NCBI RefSeq assembly: GCF_000716785.1
Contig: NZ_JNYY01000028.1
Coordinates: 1 to 64,000, forward strand
DNA: 64,000 bases
Reading direction: 5' to 3'
Source of the DNA: Amycolatopsis vancoresmycina
GTDB lineage: Bacteria; Actinomycetota; Actinomycetes; Mycobacteriales; Pseudonocardiaceae
Shown here in pieces: positions 16,125 through 23,000 of this stretch. The notes under the pieces were generated by a model. It worked only from the letters and a program-made list of their open reading frames with translations. It was not told the origin of the DNA and ran no database searches. The position numbers and the translations under genes are program-made. Every line of letters begins with the position of its first letter. Positions within the stretch are counted from its first letter, which is position 1.

Positions 16125-16298
16125 GTGACCGATCACCAGCACGCATCCGAAGCAGTGCGGAAGTCCTCCGGCGTCGTGCCGGTGCTGTTCAGCGCCAGTG
16201 CCGAGGCCCACGACGACGCCGTCATCGCCGGCGAGCACGACACCGCGTGGCGCTCGCCGTTCGCGACCGAAGGGCTGCGCCCGGCGAGTGGCGAATAG
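16125..16298 (+). CDS. 57-aa hypothetical protein behind a damage-type promoter
   Basis: Starts at GTG 16125 with a GAGGGGAG ribosome site 7 nt upstream and ends at TAG 16296-16298. Codon third positions are about 85% G or C, as in real genes of this window. The product begins MTDHQHASEAVRKSSGVVPV, is slightly acidic, and has no Cys, no membrane helix and no domain I recognise. The PafBC-type promoter upstream suggests induction by DNA damage. It could instead be a 5' leader ORF of the cold-shock gene, but 206 nt separate them. Confidence 0.5.
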   Translation: MTDHQHASEAVRKSSGVVPVLFSASAEAHDDAVIAGEHDTAWRSPFATEGLRPASGE

Positions 16299-16504
16299 CT
16301 CACCCCGCCCGGGTGAAGACCGCTTGTCCGCCCAGGTCAACGTGTGCTTTACTGCTTACGGTCTCGATTTTTGTGTTCGTGATGAGTCACGCTCGCAGAA
16401 CTCAGCGGGCGTAGTGTCTCCTCGCCGAGGAAGCAAACCGTCCGGGTGCTGACCCGGGTCGCCGAAGTGGCTTCCTGTTTTGGTGTTACACATGGAGATT
16501 TTTG

Positions 16505-16708
16505 ATGACTCAGGGCACTGTGAAGTGGTTCAACTCCGAGAAGGGGTTCGGCTTCATCACCCCCGACAACGGTGGCGGCGACGTCTTCGTTCACTACAGC
16601 GAGATCCAGGGTAACGGCTTCCGTACCCTCGAGGAGAACGCTCGCGTCGAGTTCGAGATCGGCCAGGGCCAGAAGGGTCCGCAGGCCACGTCGGTCACCG
16701 TGATCTGA
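16505..16708 (+). CDS. cspA: cold-shock protein (CspA family)
   Basis: 67 aa, ATG 16505. A single OB-fold cold-shock domain: RNP1 GFGFI and RNP2 VFVHY after the opening TQGTVKWFNSEKG. It binds single-stranded RNA or DNA and acts as an RNA chaperone. A leader of about 200 nt precedes it, as is usual for csp genes whose mRNA folding controls translation, and a strong terminator follows. A close paralog sits at 31382; the two share most residues, including FRTLEEN and GQGQKGPQA. Confidence 0.97.
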   Translation: MTQGTVKWFNSEKGFGFITPDNGGGDVFVHYSEIQGNGFRTLEENARVEFEIGQGQKGPQATSVTVI

Positions 16709-16721
16709 CTTTGATCTTGGG

Positions 16722-16756
16722 AAAGGGCCGTCACCCGTTCGGGGTGGCGGCCCTTT
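16722..16756 (+). terminator. terminator after cspA
   Basis: AAAGGGCCG pairs with CGGCCCTTT, and CACCC pairs with GGGTG around one T-G pair, with the loop GTTCG. A T run sits at the 3' base of the stem. Confidence 0.85.
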
Positions 16757-16772
16757 TCGTAGGCTGCGCCGC

Positions 16773-16988
16773 ATGATCGAGCACGGTTACACCGTTTCCG
16801 GGATGAGCTGCGGACACTGCGCCCAGTCGGTCACCGAAGAAATCTCGGCGCTGCCCGGAGTGGCCGAAGTGGACGTCGACGTCCCGGCGCGCCGCGTCCT
16901 CGTGCGTGCCGAAACCGCGCTGACGGACGCCGACGTCCGCGCCGCCGTCGAAGAAGCCGGCTACACCTTCGAAGGCGCTCTGCGGTAA
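16773..16988 (+). CDS. copZ: heavy-metal-associated domain protein, CopZ-like copper chaperone
   Basis: 71 aa. A ferredoxin-like HMA domain with the metal motif GMSCGHC (Cys at residues 12 and 15), then QSVTEEISALPGVAEVDVDV and a C-terminal VEEAGYTFEG. CopZ-type proteins carry Cu(I) to P-type ATPases or regulators; no copA or csoR is adjacent here. It starts only 17 nt after the cspA terminator, so it has its own promoter or depends on read-through. Confidence 0.9.
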   Translation: MIEHGYTVSGMSCGHCAQSVTEEISALPGVAEVDVDVPARRVLVRAETALTDADVRAAVEEAGYTFEGALR

Positions 16989-17183
16989 CCCTCCGCCGGG
17001 GCCGAGTCCCGGTTGGTTCTTACCCGTCTCCCGGTTGGACAGTCCACTGACGACCAACCCGTGGGACGCGCCGGTGTGATCTGTGACGCTTCGAGCACAC
17101 TCGAACACTGCAACGCCCTGCAACCCTTCCGCCCGCGCCGATCGCGGAGTCTCCTGTTGTGCGAAGCACGACAGGGAGGTCAG

Positions 17184-18218
17184 GTGGGCGAAACGGTGGC
17201 GGGGATCGTCGCGAACCCGGCTTCGGGGCGGGACATCCGCCGGCTGGTCGCGCAGGCTTCGGTGTTCCCCACCGCGGAAAAGGCGAACATGGTCCAGCGG
17301 CTGCTGGCGGCGTTCGCTGTCACGGGGCTCGACCGCGCGCTCGTCTCGACCGACCTCGGCGGCATCTCCGCCGCGGTCCTGCGCGCCCTCGGGCGCGGCG
17401 GGACCTGGCCGAAGGTCGACTTCTGCGCGGAAGACCCGATCACCGGCACCGCGGCCGACACGACGAACGCGGTGCGCCGGATGGTCGAGGCCGGCGCCGG
17501 CGTCATCGTCGTCCTCGGCGGAGACGGGACCGCACGCGTGGCCGCCGCCGCGTGCGAAGACGTGCCGATCCTCGCTCTCTCCACCGGGACCAACAACGTC
17601 TTCCCGCAGGTGCGGGAGGCGACCGTGGCCGGACTGGCCGCCGGGCTGATCGCCACCGGCCAGATCGATCCCGACCTCGTCACCCACCGGGTCAGCTTGC
17701 TGGAGGTCGTCACGAAGGCGCGTCGCGAGATCGCGCTCGTCGACGTCTGCGTGTCCCTGAGCAGGCACATCGGGGCGCGGGCGCTGTGGGACCCGTCCTC
17801 GCTCACCGAGCTGTACTGCACCTTCGCCGAGCCGGACGGAATCGGCCTCTCGAGCGTTCCTGGCCAACTCTGCCCCAGCCCCCGGTCGAGCCCGGACGGC
17901 GTCGCGCTGCAGCTCGGCCCGGTCGGGGAGACGCCGTACGTCGTGCACGCGCCGATCGCACCCGGGCTCGTGCGGCCGGTCGGGGTGCGCGGCTGGGGGC
18001 TCCTGCAGCCCGGCGTGCGCGTCGAACTCGCGGCCGCCGGTGGTGTCATCGCGCTCGACGGCGAGCGGGAACTCGAGCTGAAGACCGGGGAGAGCGCGTT
18101 CGTCGAGCTCAAACCAGACGGGCCGTGGGTCGTCGACGTCCGGGCGGCGATGGCGGAGGCGGCGCGGAAAGGGCTGTTGCGCACGGAGACCGACCAGGGG
18201 AAGGAGCGTCGACGATGA
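17184..18218 (+). CDS. acoX: AcoX-like ATP-NAD-kinase-fold protein
   Basis: 344 aa. GTG 17184 follows AGGGAGGT; the frame is open from 17013 but no domain lies there. NAD-kinase/diacylglycerol-kinase fold: GIVANPASGRDIRRLV at the start, GGDGT near residues 112-116, and LALSTGTNNVFP. AcoX is encoded in acetoin-catabolism operons of several bacteria and has no firmly established reaction. The C-terminal half is beta-rich. The stop overlaps the next start (ATGA), so it is coupled to the E1-alpha-like gene, and a GAF regulator follows. Confidence 0.85.
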   Translation: MGETVAGIVANPASGRDIRRLVAQASVFPTAEKANMVQRLLAAFAVTGLDRALVSTDLGGISAAVLRALGRGGTWPKVDFCAEDPITGTAADTTNAVRRMVEAGAGVIVVLGGDGTARVAAAACEDVPILALSTGTNNVFPQVREATVAGLAAGLIATGQIDPDLVTHRVSLLEVVTKARREIALVDVCVSLSRHIGARALWDPSSLTELYCTFAEPDGIGLSSVPGQLCPSPRSSPDGVALQLGPVGETPYVVHAPIAPGLVRPVGVRGWGLLQPGVRVELAAAGGVIALDGERELELKTGESAFVELKPDGPWVVDVRAAMAEAARKGLLRTETDQGKERRR

Positions 18219-18979
18219 CTGACGCCCTGCGGGGTGCGTATCGCGTCATGTGCACCATCCGGGCCTTCGAGGAACGGGTGCACCAGGAGTTCGCGAGCGG
18301 CGAACGCCCCGGCCGCCGGACCACCGGCGAGGAAGCGGCGGCGGCCGGCGTCTGCCTCCACCTCGACGGCCGGGACGTCATCGCGGGCGCCCACCGACGG
18401 CACGGTCACCGCATCGCCAAGGGCGTCGACCTCCGGGCCGTGCTGGCTGAAATCCGCGGCCGCCGGACGCGCGTCGCCGACGGCACGCTCGGCGGTGTCT
18501 CCCTCCTCGTCTGCGGAGCCGCGCTCGCCGCGAAACAGCAGCACAACGGCGGTGTCGGCGTGGCCTTCCTGAGCGACGGCGCCGGCCACCCGGGGACGAC
18601 GTCGGAAGCGCTCGACCTCGCGTGCGCCTGGAACCTCCCGGCCATCTTCGTCGCGGAGGACAGCGGCTACGCCGATCGGGTGGCCGCGCTCGGCATGCCC
18701 GGCGTGGTCGTCGACGGCGCCGACTTCTTCGCCGTGCACGAGGCCGCCGGTGAGGCGATCGACCGCGCCCGCGGCGGCGGCGGCCCGACGCTGATGGAGA
18801 TCACGCCCGGCGAAGGCGGCTTCGAGCGGTTCCGCACCCGCGTCACCGACAGCGGTGAGCTGGCCGAACAGGTCCTCGACGACATCGACGCCGACGTCGC
18901 GAAGCTCATCGAGGACTCGCTCGCCACGATGACAACCGCCCCGGACGACCCGCAGACCGACGTCTACATCATCTACTGA
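18215..18979 (+). CDS. shortened E1-alpha-like ThDP-binding protein (AcoA-like)
   Basis: 254 aa, against about 320-330 aa for acetoin/2-oxoacid dehydrogenase E1-alpha. Family blocks remain: VMCTIRAFEERVHQEF, GEEAAAAGVCLHL, HRRHGHRIAKGVDLRAVLAEI, ALDLACAWNLPAIFVAEDSGYA. The GKGGSMH segment is gone, the ThDP/Mg motif reads SDG where GDG is expected, DS replaces the NN pair, and the C-terminus is shortened. Catalysis is therefore doubtful. No E1-beta or E2 gene is in the window. Translation is coupled to AcoX. It may be a regulatory or repurposed relic of an acetoin dehydrogenase system. Confidence 0.75.
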   Translation: MTDALRGAYRVMCTIRAFEERVHQEFASGERPGRRTTGEEAAAAGVCLHLDGRDVIAGAHRRHGHRIAKGVDLRAVLAEIRGRRTRVADGTLGGVSLLVCGAALAAKQQHNGGVGVAFLSDGAGHPGTTSEALDLACAWNLPAIFVAEDSGYADRVAALGMPGVVVDGADFFAVHEAAGEAIDRARGGGGPTLMEITPGEGGFERFRTRVTDSGELAEQVLDDIDADVAKLIEDSLATMTTAPDDPQTDVYIIY

Positions 18980-19074
18980 ACCGGGCAAGACGGACCGACC
19001 GCGATGTGCGCCACCTTCCGATCACGGCATCGAAACGGCAGACTCCGAGGAGGCAAAGGCACAAGGAGCGGCGG

Positions 19075-20337
19075 TTGGGGCAGCGAGACCTCGAGGCGGC
19101 GTTGCCGGCCGGGGCGGATCCCCGGCGGCACGCCCGTGTCCTCGCGCAGGTGCACGAAGCGGCCCTGAGCGGCAAAACGCCGCCCAGCCGCCCGCGGGCC
19201 GTGATCGGCGCGTCCTGGCAGCGCATGCGCCGCCTCGGCATGGATCCCGACAGCCGGGCCGCCGCCCCCGTCCTGAGCTTCGAACAGCTGGAAGCGCGCC
19301 GCCGCGCGAGCGGGCTGGCCGAGGCGCTGCCGACCCTGCGCGGCGGCCTGATCAGCCTCGCCGAGCAGGCCGCGCACATCATGGTGATCGCCGACGCGGC
19401 CGGCGCGGTCCTCTGGCGCGACGGCAGCGCCGCGGTCCGCCGCCGCGCCGACCGGCTCGGGTTCGTCGAAGGCGTCGACTGGCAGGAAGAGTCCGTCGGC
19501 ACCAACGCCATCGGCACCGCGCTGGTCGCGCGCACCCCGATCCAGATCTACTCCGCCGAGCACTACGTCCGCGCCCAGCACTCCTGGACCTGCGCCGCCG
19601 CGCCCCTGCACGACCCGCGCGACGGCAGGCTGCTCGGCGTCGTCGACCTCTCCGGACCGGCCTCGACCGTCCACGCGACGACGTTGGCGCTGGTCGACGC
19701 CGTGACGCGGCTGGCCGAGGCCCAGCTGCGCACCACCCACCTCACCGAGCTCGAACGGCTTCGCGGCTTCGCCGTCCCGGTACTGGCGAAGGTCGGCGGC
19801 CGGGCCCTGGTGGCCGACGAACACGGCTGGGTCGCCGCGGCCGCCGGGCTGGCGCCGGTCGACCGGATCGCCCTGCCGACCGGTCTCACGCCCGGCCGGG
19901 TCTGGCTGCCGGCGTACGGGAGCTGCGCGGTCGAGCCGGTGCCCGGCGGCTGGCTGATCCGGCTGACCGAGACCGAAGCCGCCCTGCCCACCCGCGTCGT
20001 GCTCGACGTCCGGTCGCCGCGCGAGCCGGAGCTCACCGTGGCCGGTGCGGCCGGCACCTGGACGCACCGGCTGAGCCCGCGCCACGCCGAAATGCTGTAC
20101 GTCCTGGCCAGCCACCGCGACGGCCGCTCGGCGTCGGAGCTGTCGGCCGACCTGTTCGGCGACGCTGGGCGCACCGTCACCGTCCGCGCCGAGATGTCCC
20201 GGCTGCGGCGCCACTTCGGCGGCATCCTCGGCGCGAAGCCGTACCGCTTCGCCGACGAAGTCGAGGTGGTGGTCCGGCGGCCGCCGACGCCGGAAGCCGT
20301 CCTCCCGCACTCACTCGCCCCGGCCATCCGCGGCTGA
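19075..20337 (+). CDS. AcoR-like GAF-domain transcriptional regulator
   Basis: 420 aa. TTG 19075 is chosen because AAGGAG lies 6 nt upstream; the frame extends to 19006 without a ribosome site. The N-terminal AcoR-type segment has RPRAVIGASWQRMRRLGMDPD, then a GAF domain (EESVGTNAIGTAL, QHSWTCAAAPLHDP, GRLLGVVDLSG). The C-terminal part carries a winged-helix-like segment (LSPRHAEMLYVLASHRDGRSASELSADLFGDAG, TVRAEMSRLRRHF). Unlike AcoR of Gram-negatives there is no sigma-54 ATPase domain. It follows the AcoX/E1-like pair and probably regulates it. Confidence 0.82.
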   Translation: MGQRDLEAALPAGADPRRHARVLAQVHEAALSGKTPPSRPRAVIGASWQRMRRLGMDPDSRAAAPVLSFEQLEARRRASGLAEALPTLRGGLISLAEQAAHIMVIADAAGAVLWRDGSAAVRRRADRLGFVEGVDWQEESVGTNAIGTALVARTPIQIYSAEHYVRAQHSWTCAAAPLHDPRDGRLLGVVDLSGPASTVHATTLALVDAVTRLAEAQLRTTHLTELERLRGFAVPVLAKVGGRALVADEHGWVAAAAGLAPVDRIALPTGLTPGRVWLPAYGSCAVEPVPGGWLIRLTETEAALPTRVVLDVRSPREPELTVAGAAGTWTHRLSPRHAEMLYVLASHRDGRSASELSADLFGDAGRTVTVRAEMSRLRRHFGGILGAKPYRFADEVEVVVRRPPTPEAVLPHSLAPAIRG

Positions 20338-20555
20338 GTCCACTGTGGACTCAAAGTGCGGCGCACGTCACTCGAACAGGTGAAGCGCGGCTGGGCGGCT
20401 TGCACGCCGAGATCACGTGCTGATGACGGCGGGCGGTGCCGGTGGCTGCGCGTGCGGCGACTCGGCTACCTTCTGCGGGTACGGCTCACAGAGCTTTTCG
20501 GGGGATCCGGGGTGGGGAAACCCGCAGCCCCGGAAGGTACGGGGAGGAATCGGGG

Positions 20556-21974
20556 ATGACCAGCACTGCGACGGCCCCGGGTCCCGCGGCGCCCGCGCCG
20601 GGACCCCCACCGTCGCCACCGGACCGCGACCGCGACCGCGCCGCGGGCCGCAGCGGCCTGCTGGGGCTGCTGGACCTGCCGGGCCAGGGTGTCCGCGCGA
20701 TCATCCGGTCCGCCGCGACCACCCCCGGCCGGCTCACCGTCATCGCCGTCGGGCTGGTGCTGCTCTCCCTCATCGCCGGGCTCGTCGCGACGCTCTCGGT
20801 GCAGAACCGCGACGACACGATCAGCGGCGTCATCGACCACCGCGAACCCCTCGCCGCCGCGGCGCAGCAGGTCTACCGCTCGCTCTCGGACGCCGACGCG
20901 ACCGCCGCGAGCGCGTTCCTCTCCATCGGCACCGAGCCGCCGGAGCTCCGCCAGCGCTACGAGCGCGACATCGCCGAAGCCGGCGCCGCGCTCGCCAAGG
21001 CCGCGTCCGACGCCTCCGACGTCGCCGACGCGGCCCCGGTCGACGTCCTCAACCAGTCGCTGCCGGTCTACACCGGGCTCGTCGAGACGGCCCGCGCGAA
21101 CAACCGGCTCGGCTACCCGGTCGGCGCGTCCTACCTCCGGGAGGCGTCCGAGCTGATGCGGGCGAAGATCCTCCCCGCCGCCCAGGACCTCTACCGCGTC
21201 GACACCGAGCGGCTGGTCAACGAGCAGGACAGCGCGACCGGCTTCCCGTGGCCCGCCACCATCCTGCTGGTCGCCCTGCTCGCCGCGCTCGTCGTGGCGC
21301 AGATCCACCTCACGCGGCGCACCAACCGGCTGCTCAACGTCGGGCTCGTCGTCGCCACGGCCGCCGTCGTGGTTTCCCTGCTGTGGGGCGCGGTCGCGAT
21401 GGTCGTGCAGGGCAGCCTGGTCGGCAGCGGCCAGGACGACGGCTCGCACCGCGTCGACGTGCTGGTCCGCGCCCGGATCGCGGCGCTGCAGGCCCGCGCG
21501 GACGAAACGCTGACCCTGGTCGCCCGCGGCGACGGAGCAGCGTACGAGAAGGACTTCGGCGCCAACGCGGCCCAGCTCGTCGGCCCCGACGGCCAAGGCG
21601 GCCTGCTCGGCGAAGCGCGCGGGCTGATCAAGGACGGCGACGGCGTCACGCGGGTCGCCGACGCGACCAAGGCCGCGAACGACTGGCTCAAGGCGCACAA
21701 GGTGGTCCGCTCCCAGGACGACGCCGGCCAGTACCAGGAGGCCGTCGACTTCGCCGTGCTGGAGGACAAGACCGACGGCTCGGCACCGGCGTTCCGGCGG
21801 CTCGACGACAGCCTCCAGGCGGCCATCGACGTCGGCAGGCAGGAATTCCTCGACGACACCCACCGCGGCGACAACGCGCTGACGTTCCTCGCGCCCGGCC
21901 TCGCCGTGCTCGCGATCGTCGCCGCGGCCGGTGTCACCATGGGAATCCGGGAGCGACTGAGGGAGTACCGGTGA
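20556..21974 (+). CDS. glnX: GlnX membrane protein of the GlnX-GlnH-PknG signalling system
   Basis: 472 aa; ATG 20556 with GGGGAGGA upstream. Layout: a Pro-rich cytosolic N-terminus, a membrane helix (LTVIAVGLVLLSLIAGLVATL), an extracellular helical sensor loop with SGVIDHREPLAAAAQQVYRSLSDADATA, two central helices (about 235-300), a second extracellular loop, a C-terminal helix (LAPGLAVLAIVAAAGVTMGI) and a short basic tail. Together with the next two genes it matches the mycobacterial/corynebacterial order glnX-glnH-pknG, in which GlnX passes the GlnH ligand signal across the membrane to PknG. The stop overlaps the glnH start. Confidence 0.88.
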   Translation: MTSTATAPGPAAPAPGPPPSPPDRDRDRAAGRSGLLGLLDLPGQGVRAIIRSAATTPGRLTVIAVGLVLLSLIAGLVATLSVQNRDDTISGVIDHREPLAAAAQQVYRSLSDADATAASAFLSIGTEPPELRQRYERDIAEAGAALAKAASDASDVADAAPVDVLNQSLPVYTGLVETARANNRLGYPVGASYLREASELMRAKILPAAQDLYRVDTERLVNEQDSATGFPWPATILLVALLAALVVAQIHLTRRTNRLLNVGLVVATAAVVVSLLWGAVAMVVQGSLVGSGQDDGSHRVDVLVRARIAALQARADETLTLVARGDGAAYEKDFGANAAQLVGPDGQGGLLGEARGLIKDGDGVTRVADATKAANDWLKAHKVVRSQDDAGQYQEAVDFAVLEDKTDGSAPAFRRLDDSLQAAIDVGRQEFLDDTHRGDNALTFLAPGLAVLAIVAAAGVTMGIRERLREYR

Positions 21975-22945
21975 ACAGGCGCGGCATCACGGTCCGGGCG
22001 GGCGTGCTGGCGGTCATCGCGCTGCTGGCGGCGTCCTGCGGCAGCCCCGGGAAACCGGTCGACCCGGCCCCGGTCGGCGACGCCGCCTGGCCGCAGCCCG
22101 CGCACGTCGGCGGCCCGGACGCGGCGGCCGGCGGCGGCAGCGACACCAGCTGCAACCCGCTGGCCAGCCTGGCGCCGGACAAGGGCACGTCGATCCCCGA
22201 CGGCTCGACCATGGCCAGGATCAAGGAACGCGGCAAGCTCATCGCCGGCGTCGACCAGACCACCTACCTGTTCGGCTTCCGCAACCCCACCTCGGGCAAC
22301 CTCGAGGGCTTCGACATCGACCTCGTCAACGAGATCGCGCGTTCGATCTTCGGCGCACCCGAGGGGCACGTCCAGTTCCGCGCGATCACGTCGTCGCAGC
22401 GCCAGGACGTCCTCGCGCAGCACCAGGTCGACATCGTCGTCCGGACGTACAGCATCACCTGCGCGCGCAAGAAGGACGTCCAGTTCTCCTCCGTGTACTA
22501 CGTCGCCGGCCAGCGGCTGCTGGTCACGAAGGAGTCGAAGGCGACGAAGCTGGCCGACCTGAGCGGCAAGAAGGTGTGCGCGGCGAAGAAGTCGACGTCG
22601 CTGGCGAAGATCGCGACGGACCCGGCGAAGCCGGTGGCGATCTCGGTGGACAACTGGTCGGACTGCCTGGTCATGCTGCAGCAGGGCCAGGTCGAGGCGG
22701 TGTCGACCGACGACACCATCCTCGCCGGGATGGCCGCGCAGGACCCGACGCTGCAGGTCGTCGGCGACCAGTTCACCCAGGAGAACTACGGCATCGGCGT
22801 GCCGAAGGACAACGAGGACATGGTCAAGTTCGTCAACGCCGTCCTCGAGAACATCCGCAACAGCGGCGCCTGGCAGAACAGCTACCGCCACTGGGTGGAA
22901 CCGTCGCTGGGGCCGGCGTCACCGCCGCAGCCGCAGTACCAGTGA
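21971..22945 (+). CDS. glnH: GlnH substrate-binding lipoprotein
   Basis: 324 aa; GTG 21971 overlaps the glnX stop (GTGA). Lipoprotein signal with lipobox LAASC near residue 24, a flexible Gly/Ala linker, then a periplasmic-binding-protein fold (cluster F, SBP_bac_3): GKLIAGVDQTTYLFGFRNP, LEGFDIDLVNEIARSIFG, DIVVRTYSITCARKKDVQFS, WSDCLVMLQQGQVEAVSTDD and NYGIGVPKDNEDMVKFVN. In M. tuberculosis GlnH binds Asp, Asn, Glu and Gln and signals through GlnX to PknG. No permease genes are adjacent, which agrees with a sensor rather than a transport role. Confidence 0.92.
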   Translation: MNRRGITVRAGVLAVIALLAASCGSPGKPVDPAPVGDAAWPQPAHVGGPDAAAGGGSDTSCNPLASLAPDKGTSIPDGSTMARIKERGKLIAGVDQTTYLFGFRNPTSGNLEGFDIDLVNEIARSIFGAPEGHVQFRAITSSQRQDVLAQHQVDIVVRTYSITCARKKDVQFSSVYYVAGQRLLVTKESKATKLADLSGKKVCAAKKSTSLAKIATDPAKPVAISVDNWSDCLVMLQQGQVEAVSTDDTILAGMAAQDPTLQVVGDQFTQENYGIGVPKDNEDMVKFVNAVLENIRNSGAWQNSYRHWVEPSLGPASPPQPQYQ

Positions 22946-23000
22946 GCCGGTCGCGACTAGGATCGATTCCCGCACGTCGTCGGGGATCTGGGAGGTAGCA

